Under the pieces are notes generated by a model. It was not told where the DNA came from and ran no database searches. It was given only the letters and a program-made list of their open reading frames with translations. From NCBI RefSeq assembly GCF_030052815.1, contig NC_079507.1, forward strand, positions 65,985,144-66,049,143: a DNA stretch of 64,000 bases, given 5' to 3'. A program made the translations under genes and the position numbers. Positions 25,208 to 36,268 of this stretch are shown here, piece by piece. Positions within the stretch are counted from its first letter, which is position 1. Each line of letters begins with the position of its first letter. Source of the stretch: Hevea brasiliensis (lineage: Eukaryota; Streptophyta; Magnoliopsida; Malpighiales; Euphorbiaceae).

Positions 25208-28200
25208 TGTGACACCCCTTATCCACCTACAGTATAACGGAATAAGATATGTCACATTCAGTGCTGAAACATCCTATTTTATCTTGTCATGTACATTATT
25301 AACTTGATGTCCATTTACTTATATTATCCCATGTGTGGGAATTTTTTTTTATCACATTTCATTTTTATAGAGATCCAGACGGAGTCTCCTCTGTTTTTAT
25401 TAGCGTATGACAGGTTCCATTATTTATTTGTTAAAAATAATTTATATCCGTTTCATATTTTCATATATCATCTCGTTGCTCATATCAATTTCCCATACAT
25501 CATATCATATCATAATGCATATAATTTTCAAGAAAACAAATTTCATTTCATTTATATAAAATTCAGATACAATAATTTACAAATTATTTATAATCACAAA
25601 ATGATTTACATCATTTACTTATATACAATAACCATAATGTAAAATTTAATATATACATTAGCCCTACCAAAATGGACTGTTGAGGTGATAACCAACACTG
25701 TAGCAGATCTGGTCAAAATCCTATCTAGGCACTACTGCTATTGCTGCTGGTGCTGGTGCTGGTCTTCTGTACCTACGCGTGGTAAGAACCAACTCGCTAA
25801 GCATATTGCTTAGTGGTGCATAAATTGAAATAAAAATAACTAAATAATTGAAATAATTATTCCACGTATAACTTTATAAAGAAATATAGAATTTCATGAA
25901 TTTAAAATCTTTTACATATTTATAAAACTTTGGAAGCAATTAAGTTAACCAGGATATTTTCTGTTTATTTATTCCATGTTCAGTCTTACTACTGATACCT
26001 GTGATCTATTCGTATACTTATTTAAATTTAAGGCTTATTACTCTTATCTGTGCCCAAGTAACCTATAACAAACTATAAAGACTGGATACACGGGAGTATA
26101 TCTGTTAAACATCAGTATGTCTAACATGTATATATCTATCATATCAGGCACAAGGCCAGCAGACAGGTATAAAGCCAGAAATAAAATCAGGCGCAATGGC
26201 CAACGGGCAGGCATGAAGCTTGAAGAACAACCATATCAGACATATGTTGTCTATCAATGATCATTCATATGGGCAGTACTGCAATCTTAGTCCCTAATTG
26301 GTATACCAATCGATCCATGCTATATAAATAAGTCTAGGTATACTTTGGGTAAAATAATATTTTTAAGTATTTATAGTTTCATTATTTTATATTATGTACT
26401 AATTGTATTTTATAGCATTTTCATGTCACTTGTAATGGGAAACATAAGTCCCGCATGCATATTCATGTTATTTTATATTTAGCAAATTATTTTAGTTCAT
26501 TTCATATCATATGCCAAGACATCTTATGAACATTTCTCAAGGTCCAGATTTGGTGTCTTTACTTCACCTAGCAAATTGTTTAAGATGTAGCCACTATTTG
26601 GCTACACTTCATGGAAGTTATTTCTCTGTGTCTTGTCTTTGTTTTTCTTTTTGAATCATGTTATTTGGAGTTTTAGAACTCAAGTTATGGTCAAATAACC
26701 AAAACTGGTTCATTAACTCACTCTAGTTTCAGAACCAATTAGATTTTGGAGTTAATATTTTCCTAATTATTTGGACATATTACATCCACTATTAGGCCTA
26801 ATATTCTTCATAGGAGTTGTTACCCTATGTCTTAGGATCACTCAGATTTAAGATTTACAATTTTTCAAGTTATATAGAATAAGTTATAGTCAATTAACTA
26901 GTCTGAACTCATGTACCCTGTGCCTTTAGGATTCTAGGTTCAGGTTAGTGTATTTGACTCCCATTTTAGGGTTCTTATACTCAAAATTTAAGGAAATTTT
27001 CTAAATCAAAGTTGGAGTCCTATTCCTCAGGTTTCCAGAACAGTTTGACTCATCTCAATCGGAGTTTTTTACTAAAAGTTATGCTATAAATACTATTCTG
27101 GGGTCAAGTGGTTATTTGGTTCATGTTCAGGTTTTGGCATGCTGAATTGTCCTAGCAATTTGATCAAGTTCCATTTGGTTATGGGTTTTGATTAAAATAC
27201 CAAAATTGTAGTTCTATGTCTTATAAAACTTTTGGCTTTAGTTTTACTGCATTTACAGTTTTGTGGACCAAGTTATGACATTTTTGCCAAAACTAATCGG
27301 ATAGGTTCAAGTCCAGAATTTCTGGGCAGTTTTGGTTCTGTAGTTTTGACAAGTTAAATTTAGTTAGCAATTTGATTTAGTTATGGTCAGAATTTGGGTT
27401 TCTATTCTTCATGAAAGTTGTTCTACTGTGTCTAATCTTTCCATGGGTTTAAGAATCAGGTCATTCTAACCTTTCTAGAGTAAGTTATGGCCATTTGAAC
27501 ATTTACTGTTCATTTGGTCATTTTTCTGAGTCCAGATTAGGATTATCCGGATTCAATCAGTTTTTAGGTCAAGTTACAGACAGTTTTTGGGCATGGTCTT
27601 TTCATGAAAAATGAGGTATTATGACCCTAGTTTCATATCTAATTAGCCTCACACTAATTAGAGTAGCACAACTATACTTATAGCCTTAAAATCAGACTGG
27701 ATTCATAGGTCTCAAAACTTGCATGAAAATTTAGCACTCCCAATTTCAATTCCTCCCAACTTCCAAACTTTAATTGACATTCATGGCACTTTTAATAGTA
27801 AAAAAATCATCTCAATATCATCAATTTCAAGTCATATACAAAATTTTCCAAAGTTAGGTCAAAACCCTAACTTCAATTTTCATAACTCATGCATAACTCA
27901 TGAAATTCATAATCTAACTTAAGTACACTCATCACACACCATCAGTAACAAATTTAGAACAATCAAAACCATCAAATTCCCTCTATTCCTGTGACATCCC
28001 TTACTTATCTACTGTATAGCCGAGCAAGATATGCCACACAGTATACCAGAACACCATATTTTATCTCAATTATTTTTATCATTTCTTAATTTATTTATTT
28101 ATGGTTATGAAGTGCAATTTGTGAAATTTTAACTTATTTAAGTTATTTATTGAAATTATGAATTCATTTGAGGTTCTGAAAATTTTATAGAAAATCCAGC

Positions 28201-30773
28201 AGAGTACCGGCTAAAAATGAAGAAAACAGTTCTTCGAAACCTGTGAAAACACTTCCAATACATTTTCAATTATTCTCAAACTCCATTATATCAACATAAT
28301 CTCAATATTTCTCAACCATTTCTCAAAATTCTTCTATTTGTCATTCATTCATTTTACATGATTATCATGTACAAATCATAAATAAATACTCAATTTTCAT
28401 TTATAAACACAATTTACAAATATTTACATTAATACCAAAATATATTACAAGAGTTTCAACTATACATGAGGAAGTAAAAGTTTAATTACAAAATACAAAC
28501 AATACAAAATACCAAAATGAGACCTAGTGTCCTACTAATGCACTGAAGTCTGTGAGATAATACGGATACTATGCAGAACTGTGAATGGTCTCACCCAGTC
28601 TGTAGTCTACTGGGCTCTCTGTCAGTATTTTCAGAACCTACGCGTAGCAAAAAGCAACGTGCTAAGCAATAATGCTTAATGGTGCCAATAATAAAATAAG
28701 AAAAAACTAAAAGAAAATAAATATGCAGTGTATATATTGATATCCTATGCAGACAAATTTTTGATAATTATTTGTAGTCTATTTATTTGGCACTTGTTAT
28801 ATCAATTATTTCATTAAATTTATCAACTTCCATTTTTGGTTGCCCAAGTAACCTATACTGGATGACTGGACTGGATAAACGGGTAAACTGGCACTGGGTA
28901 CCAAGTATCTCGGGGCATCATACCATCGGTCACGTATGTATCTCCCGGTGTGCAATAGAACAGCTAATAGGCTGTAATAAATATCGGGCACAAGGCCAAA
29001 TATCACACAGATATCAGAATGGCTAAAAGCCATAAAATCACATAATGATATAATGCCATGTGCAATACCCAACCGAACCTATTGGCATGCCAACCTATCC
29101 AAACCAATCTTACTAGTTGTACAAGGACACATTACAAAGTTATTGATTGAATTTTCATGTTTTACATATAAGGTTACTATTCATTTTACTATTTAGGTCA
29201 AATTATTGATTTTTCAATGCATAATAGTTACACGAGTCCTAATCATATAAATTTACCACATTTTGGATCCGAAAAATGTTGGCATTAATTGCCAATCCAT
29301 ACTTCTAACCAATAGAGAATAAATCAAAATTTTAGTTTTTGGGTGTTAGAGTTCATTGTTCCATTAAGCCATTTTATTGTAAGAATTTGGCTAAGTATTC
29401 TCAATCAAAGTTGTTCTTTATTGTGTCTAGTTACATTTCACTTTTTGAATCACTCCATTTGGAGTTTTGTAGCTCAAGTTATGGCCTAAATACTATAACT
29501 GGTTGGATTGTAATTTTTCCAGAATTTCTAGGCAGAATCAATTCTGTAGTTTTGATGTCCTGACTTTGATGGACAATTTCATTTAGTTCTGGTCAGAATT
29601 TAGAGTTATGGTTTTCATGAAAGTTGTCCTAAATTGTCTAAGCTTTCCATTGATTTCAAATTCAGGTTAAATGGACATTTTTACATTGAGTTATGACCAA
29701 ATGAATAAATATTATTTATTTGGTCATTTTCCAGGGACAGCATATTGGTCATCCGGATTAGGTCAATTTTTAGGGTCACTTAGGTTCATTTTCTGGGCAG
29801 GGTTCCTTCACCAAAGTTGTGAAATTATGTATCTAGTTTCATCTCCAATTGACCTTACACTAATTGGAGCTACACAAGTTCAGTTAAGGCTCTCCAAACA
29901 CACTGGACTCCAAGAGTCCAAACTGTAGCACACAAGGCAGTCTACTCTTTTCGACATTTAATGACTCAATTCACTTCATATTAAGTTTAAAACTTACCAA
30001 ATGGTCACTAATTGACCATTAATATATTCATACACTATTATATGAGCAAACCCTAATTTGGTTCAAACCCTAATTTGTTAAAATTACAAATCTCATGCAA
30101 GTTCATTAAATTTCAATTTTATTCATATATATGCACTTTAAGTAACATAAATATACAAGTTTAATTTAATCAAATACTTCAAAACCTTAACACTCTCTAA
30201 GGGACCGAAATTTCCACTTCCTCCTTAAACCTAGATTCCTTTCCTTTTTGATAAATTTTTAACTTCCATCAACTCATTTGCAAGATTCAAATAACAATTT
30301 TAAGGATTCATGGCACATACCTCTCTTATGGAAATTCCTAAGCTTGAAAAACTCTTTTTTTTTTTTTTTCTTCTTCTTCTTTTTGCTGCCTCTAACTTGT
30401 CTAAGGTGTAAGATCAATTTTTCATGAAGGGGATATGAGGTTTTATGGTGTAGTTGGCTAGGTTTTGGAGCTTTGATGAGTGCATCAATGGAGGACTCTC
30501 TCTCTTTCTCTCTCTCTTTCTTTTGGTTCGGTTGTTATGGAAGAAGAGGCTACTGATTTTTTTGTTTTTAATCCCATTTTTGTTTCATTTTTATCTCTTT
30601 AGTTAATTTGTTAAATTGTGATTGGGTGGAGGCTTTAGTTATCTCATGCTTATGTCATAAATATGACTTTTATTTCATTTTTCTTTTCTTTTCTTTTCTA
30701 CTTATTTTTAATTATTTTCTCACAAATATTAATTCATATTTTATGTCATAATAATTATTTACTTAACTGGACA

Positions 30774-32056
30774 TATAGGTGGCCACGGTCTGGTTTCGAA
30801 CCGAATCAACCGAACTGTTCGTCAAAATCAATCGAACCGCCAAACCGGTCAAAACCGAATCGCTTTGAAACAGACCAAATCGTTATTCTACGGTTTGGTT
30901 CAGGTTCATAATTTTTAGAAACCGTGAACCGTGTTCAACCGGATTGAACCGACGATTCAACGGAAAAAATCAGATTTAAATACAAAAAAATTCAATAAAT
31001 ACTTCACTCTACTCCTAATTCATTTATATATATATCATTAATTCTCCACACAATTATTCTCTACAGTCTCTTTAATTCTTAATACTATTTCAATTTCTCT
31101 CAAATTTTCTAAATAATTATTTTCTACATTCCTTTAAATTCTCAATACTTTCACAATTTCCCTACTTTATTATTTTTATGCTATCTCAATTACTCTGTTA
31201 TTATTTTATATCTTCAATAAAATTTTCAATACCCTCTATTTTAATTTTTTTTCTTTTATATTTTTTAATTATCAATTATCATATAATTTTTTTAAAAAGG
31301 GTAAGTAATATTCAATTCAACTAAGCTTTTATCTCAAAAATTTATTGGGGTCGGCTATATATATTCTCTTTCTCCACTCTAAACGATTTTAGATTAAATC
31401 CTCGGAAATGTATAATATTTCTAAGTCATGTTGTACTATTCTCCTCCAAGTCAGTTTAAGTCTACTCTTTCTATCCTCAACCAAATATGCTCTACTTGTC
31501 TAATTGGAGTTTTCCTATGTCTATGCTTCACATGACCAAATCATCTTAATCCCCCTTCTCTCAACTTATAAATGAAAGTTTTGATTCCTCTAAATTCTAA
31601 AGAGATACATAGGCAAAATTAAGTTCATGCAACTTTTTTTAATTTTTTTTTTAAATTAATTTTATCTCTAATTTTTTAATAAGTTCAAGTTTTTGCTTAT
31701 TAAATTTTTCTTAAAAATAAGTTATTTTTATTCTTATTTTTCTTATTTTATTTTGATTGAAAGATTTCTAAGAAAAATTAAAATATTTTTACAAATATAA
31801 CTTAAATTCTAACTCAATAAAATTTTCCTCTAATTTTTTCCTTTAAGTCGCTCTTAAACCGCCCCTAAACCGCTTTCAAACCGTCTTAAACTGTTATTTT
31901 TCGAACCGTCCTTTAAACCATTTTAAACCAGGACTCGAACCGGAACCGGCGGTTCAAGAACCGTCTTCCAAACCGTCCCATGACGGTTTGGTTCAGGTTC
32001 ATGATTCAGAATCGGTTCAGAATCAGAATCATGGTTCTGAACCGTGGCCACCCCTA
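30774..32056. mobile_element. Non-autonomous hAT-like transposon, 1.28 kb, with 8-bp target duplication
   Basis: The terminal inverted repeats are TATAGGTGGCCACGG (30774-30788) and, reverse complemented from 32056, TAGGGGTGGCCACGG. A perfect 8-bp direct duplication ACTGGACA flanks it (30766-30773 and 32057-32064). Eight-bp duplications and TAGGGGTGGC-type ends are hallmarks of hAT elements. The subterminal regions are packed with AACCG/CGGTT units in both orientations. No transposase is encoded. It carries a LINE-tail-like fragment at about 31310-31590. Confidence 0.9.
31310..31590 (-). repeat. LINE 3'-end-like fragment inside the hAT-like element
   Basis: It contains AAATTTATTGGGGTCGGC, CTCCACTCTAAACGATTTTA and TTCACATGACCAAATCATCT. 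On the minus strand the last part still reads roughly as a Trp-Phe-Gly-His-Val-Lys motif with neighbouring Arg-rich residues, typical of the C-terminal end of plant LINE reverse transcriptase proteins. It is heavily mutated with several stops. The family recognition is from memory. Confidence 0.5.
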
Positions 32057-33879
32057 ACTGGACAAGTAGGCCAAAAATTATCTCTGAAGACGAAATGACC
32101 AAAATGCCCTTCTTTTGGCTTAAAGAGCCAAAATCGTCTGTACCTATCTAAAAATTTTTCTAAACCATTTTTTGGCATTCTAATACTATAGAAACCTCAA
32201 TGACTCTTTTCTGGAGTCCCAAAAATTATTTCATGAATTTTTCCCTGGGTTTAGGGCTCCTAGTTGTGAGGACCGCAACTTCCCACTGGGTTGCCCATCG
32301 TTGGATTTTATTTCTAAAATTTTTCCTTAATTTTTCTTATCATTATTTGAGTTAATTATGGCTTTTCACTTTAGTCTAAATATTTTTTCAGACGTTCTAG
32401 TTGTCCAGACCGACACCGGTCACCAGAATAGTAGAATGTACAGAATTGCTACAGTGAGGGTGTTACAATTTCCATGGCTGCTAAAAATTAGAGTTCCATA
32501 TACTCAAGGTATTCTTTTGATTTCATGAAATTTTGACTTAGTTTTACTTGTTAACAACTACAAAAGGAAAAAGAAAACTCATAGAGTGCACTAATCTTGC
32601 TTGTGTCCAACTTGGACTTGCTAGAGTTCAATTCTTTCTCTTCTTGTTGCTACAACTAGCTTCCTCAAGGTGTGGAGACAATTTTTAATGAAGACACTTA
32701 GGAGTTTTATGGTGAGAAAGGGGAGGAAATCAAGCTTGGAGAGCTTGAAAATGGAGGAAGCTATATAGGAGAGAGGTTCGGCCATGGTAAGAAGAAGAAG
32801 AAGAAGATAAGTCTTTTAATTAATTAAGTAAATTTTCTCTCTATTTATGAGTGTTTGTCTAATATCCATTAGTTATAATTTTTAATGATGTCATTATGAC
32901 ATCATGCTCATGTAATAATTCATTTATATTTTGATTTTCTTTCTTTTCTTTTCTTTTCCCTTTTTTCATTCCATAATTTATAATTTTAATTTATTTTTAA
33001 TATTTTATTCTCTTTCATTTTGAGTGACATTTGGGTTAAAATTCAACACTGAGGGTGAAATGACTAAAATGCCCTTCATTGGACTTATCGAGTTATAGCT
33101 ATCCTTATCGATTGGCTAAATTTTCTTAGATTTTCTTTGGCATTTTTATTTTCATTTAAACTTCATAATTCCTTCAATTAAGTTTCATTATTTATCTTAC
33201 AGGGTTTCCCCATGGGTCTGGGATTGACAACTGTCTTCACAGTCACTTTCCATCAGGGTCACCCATCGCCGTGACTCTGGCTCCCTTAACCTATCTGCAT
33301 TTTTTTTTCTTAATTTTTCTTAGTCTTAATTCAGTCAATTTATGTTTCCTTACCCTAGTTTAAGTGTAGTTCTAGACATTCTAGCTGTCCAAACAGACAT
33401 TAGTCGTCGGAACAGTAGAATATATGGACTACCTAAAGTGAGGGCATTACAATTCTCCCCCTCTAAATAAAAATTTCGTCCTCGAAATTTACCCGAGGTA
33501 AATAGTCAAGGAACTGCTATCTCCTTGTCTCTCCACTTTTTTTTGTGTTATGATTCTTCACCTTCTCCTTAGTCTGTTTTACTAGATCTGGCTTTATAAT
33601 CTTATTTTCAACTAGTTCTGCACCTTTCTTGTTTCATCTCATATCAGAGTGCATTAATACATATTCAAAAGTATTATAAATAAAAATTGTACCTCTGCTA
33701 ACATCTGCTGGATTTGGCTCCTTCCGAGCCATGGCTAATGCAAGGTGCTACTTTGGCCTTGGGCCGCTCTATAGTCTCAGTAGGTCTGTGGTGTACGCCA
33801 ATTTTGGTCTCATAGATCGCCTACCCCTCTGGGCCACGGGGGCAGATCTCTTGGTCTGTGATAGAGTAGTGGGAGCACC

Positions 33880-34981
33880 ACTCTGTGGGCAATCTCTCAA
33901 AAAGTGATATGTAGATCCACATCTAAAGCATCCTCCAGTTAATAATTGGCACTCTCCTCGGTGCCTACTCCTGATGGGTACACTGCACCGAGTGATCCCT
34001 TTATTACTATACAGAGGCGGCTATAGATACTCGGTGGCCTTTTTGGCCCTGTATCTGAGCCCGAGATCCCCTAGGCCTCTTACTATTAGAAACTGGTGTC
34101 TTTGGGTGGCCTGTCGTAACCCTCTTCTATTGTCTATCCCTCAGGCGCTCATCACTACATACTCTCTCCATATTAAGAGCTGTAACCACTAACAGGGAGA
34201 ACTCAGTAAGCCCATGTGCCGTCACCAGAAGTCTGATATTATCATTCAGTCCATCCTCGAACCTAAGACACCGATCTGCCTCTGTAGGCATCATCTCCCA
34301 TGCATATCTACTTAACCTCATAAACTCCCTTTTATACTCAGAGACCGTAAGTTGTCTTTGTCTTAATGTTAGAAACTCTCTCCTTCTAGCCTTTGGGTAC
34401 ACATGACTAATATACTTCTTTCTGAACTCAGTGAGAAAGAAATCCCAAGTAATCTGTGTAGGTTGCACTACTCTAGACACTGTCACCCACCAATGGTAGG
34501 CATCCTCCTGTAGTAACGATAAAGCGCATTCCAACTGCTACTCTGGGGTGAAGTGTAGTTGCTGCAATACCCTCTCAGTCTGCTCTAGCCAATGCTCAGC
34601 AGCGGCTGGGTCATCTTCCTTCGTACCCTTAAAGTCGATGGCCCCATACTTTCTTAACTTTTCTAGTGGGGACCGTTGTATAGACTGTGGCTGTGGTTGC
34701 GGCTGTGGCTGTGGAATGGCTCCGGTAACTTGGCGGAGCATCTGAGTCATCTGCTCCAAGAACGCCTGCTATGCTCTACCCACTACACCATGTGATGACT
34801 CCTCTCTCCTGTCTCTCTTCTGACTAGGAGTAAGTATATGACTACCAACCTCCTCCTCCTCAGGTCTGAAAGATCCTTGCTCTAAAGGATCAGATTCTAT
34901 CAATCCTATAAAACAGACAAAGAATAAATCTGCATTAGTGTCACCTCGACTCCTATATAAAGGCCTATGCATATTATGCAC
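33880..34981 (-). pseudogene. Gypsy gag (capsid and zinc knuckle), decayed
   Basis: The gag of a Ty3/gypsy retroelement, whose product would form the cytoplasmic particle. One frame runs from 34981 with stops at 34769-34771 and 34538-34540. Recognisable parts are a Gln/Pro-rich segment, the LRKYGAIDFKGTKEDDPAAA motif before the capsid, and DAYHWW...TWDFFLTEFRKKY...YKREFMRLSRYA of the retrotransposon gag domain (34534-34127). A CCHC zinc knuckle, C-F-R-C-G-S-T-Y-H-F-L-R-D-C, lies at 33889-33930 in a shifted frame. At least two stops and one frameshift make it non-functional. Confidence 0.85.
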
Positions 34982-35026
34982 ACTATATCTTTCTATCTAT
35001 CTATTCCTAGGCACGCTTAAACCTTT

Positions 35027-35038
35027 ACTCTAATACTA
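35027..35038 (-). other. Primer-binding-like site of the gypsy remnant
   Basis: On the minus strand it reads TAGTATTAGAGT, which matches the common tRNA-Met primer site TGGTATCAGAGC at 9 of 12 positions. All three differences are G-to-A or C-to-T. It lies five bases from the edge of direct repeat X, where a 5' LTR would be expected to end. Confidence 0.5.
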
Positions 35039-35043
35039 CTAAA

Positions 35044-35285
35044 TGAGATAGAGAGAATTTAATTTTAAAGCTCTCTAACAATGATGAGGAATTGGATGGA
35101 CTTAGTCCTTATATTGTATCCCCTTTCTTCTCTTGTCATCATTGATGTTTTAGGCCCAACCTTTACTTTCTATTCATACTAGTCTTTATTAAAGAAAACC
35201 CTAAAAAGAGAGCTCACTCTGCCTGCCTCTCAATGGACCACATCTATCTAATTTTAATCTTACATACTATATTGAACTATATACT
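35044..35285. repeat. Direct repeat X, right copy (about 242 bp)
   Basis: This starts TGAGATAGAGAGAATTT and ends TTGAACTATATACT, then continues into single-copy AT-rich DNA (AATTAATAATTATTAATT). It matches 24958-25207 in the same orientation, with a gap near the end (left copy ATTTGCAAG, absent here). It could be duplicated host DNA, or LTR-like since it abuts a primer-binding-like site. Confidence 0.9.
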
Positions 35286-36226
35286 AATTAATAATTATTA
35301 ATTAAATTGATTTATTCAATTGTGGAAGATGCTTGCATAATGTGATTATATATGTTAAAAATTCTTAATTACTTTTTTTCCCTTGAAAAATTACAGTTAT
35401 ATTATTGTCTTACTTCATTCAGTTTAAATTATAATTTTATTAATAATTCAAGAAAAAACTTAATGGATCAGGTTTATTAATATAATGTTAATGGGTTTCT
35501 AAATGCTACTTTAATGAATTTATTAAAGTACACTAATTATATGTGATTCAAAAGCTAATAAGGTAATTAGTTCCATTTGTTTAACCCAGCCATAAGATGC
35601 CTTTTCAAGCTGAAGTTGAGACATTAATTAAGCCAATTCAATTTATAATATTTAATTTAAACTTGATTGTAACCAAAACAAAATTTACACTATTCAATTT
35701 AAATTCATTACTTTAACTAAAAATTAATTTTAAATTTACTCAAAAATTTACTATAGAGAAAGATCCAAATTGGTTGTAGCAGTTTGATTTGTGTGTAGCA
35801 GATTTTGGGCTTTTTTTTAGTTGGGATTACATAATTCAATGTTGGGCCAAAATTTATATATTATCATGTTATGCCTTCTTTTAGAATTAGATTAATTATA
35901 AAAAGAAATTGTCTGAAAATTTACTTTAAAATAGTTTTTATTATTTTAAAACCAATATTTTTATTAATTATACCACTTTTTAAAAAAATTTAAAGGAATT
36001 AAAAGTGACTTCTGATTTTAAATGTAAAAAATTAAATTAAAATAAAAAATTTATAATTACAAAATTAAAATTTTAAATAAAAATATTTATATATTTTTAT
36101 TATATAAAATATCATTAATAATTTGAAATTCAATCGTTATGTGTAAGCCCTAGCATGGGGTTGAAAAACAAATATGGAAATTTGGGCCTAAATCAAATAG
36201 CCTTTGTGATTTTCCGGGCTTTGGTA
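35286..36226. other. AT-rich spacer upstream of the WDR25-like gene
   Basis: About 0.9 kb of AT-rich sequence between the transposon block and the WD40 gene. It should contain that gene's promoter. No clear TATA box was found at the expected place, which fits a housekeeping-type promoter. No coding region is seen. Confidence 0.5.
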
Positions 36227-36228
36227 GC

Positions 36229-36230
<2 letters not shown>

Positions 36231-36266
<36 letters not shown>
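36231..36266. repeat. (TA)n microsatellite just before the WDR25-like start codon
   Basis: Thirty-six bases of pure AT end 38 bases before the ATG at 36305, probably in the 5' leader or core promoter of the WD40 gene. Confidence 0.95.

Positions 36267-36268
<2 letters not shown>

Larger units (their letters stand above)
27990..32467 (-). mobile_element. Solo LTR of the same gypsy family, nested in the first LTR
   Basis: On the plus strand it starts TGTGACATCCCTTAC and ends GTGAGGGTGTTACA, giving TG...CA ends in element orientation. It is flanked by ATTCC (27985-27989) and ATTTC (32468-32472), a 5-bp target duplication with one change. The text of the host LTR resumes afterwards, in the part that contains the AAGGTGTGGAGACAATTTTT segment also seen in diverged form in this copy near 30400. 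It contains a hAT-like insertion; without it the LTR is about 3.2 kb. No internal region lies between two LTRs, so it is a solo LTR. Confidence 0.8.
25208..33451 (-). mobile_element. Very long gypsy-type LTR (3' LTR), interrupted by a solo LTR
   Basis: In element orientation (minus) it begins TGTAATGCCCTCACTTTAGG at 33451 and ends GGGGTGTCACA at 25208. The polypurine-type sequence TAGAGGGGGAGAAT lies just before it at 33452 onward, preceded by AAATTTCGAGGACGAAATTT, the usual end of gypsy internal regions. It is interrupted by a related LTR at 27990-32467; without that insert it is about 3.8 kb, long for an LTR. Homology with the inserted copy is clear at several points, for example CCTACGCGT...GCTAAGCA at 25770 and 28638, and GCCCAAGTAACCTATA at 26051 and 28841. 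Confidence 0.8.
33452..35043 (-). mobile_element. Gypsy-type retrotransposon internal region, pol deleted
   Basis: Reading on the minus strand, a primer-binding-like site (35027-35038) is followed by gag (34981 to about 33880), then only about 430 bases before the polypurine tract at 33452. Protease, reverse transcriptase, RNase H and integrase are all absent. The element therefore could not move on its own. Its 5' LTR is missing, and the place is taken by direct repeat X. Confidence 0.75.

Noticed and set aside
33452..33456. ATTCT beside the long LTR considered as a target duplication matching ATACT at 25203-25207, which would make the long LTR a solo insertion
   Set aside because: The bases belong to the standard polypurine end of a gypsy internal region, so a four-of-five match is more likely chance.
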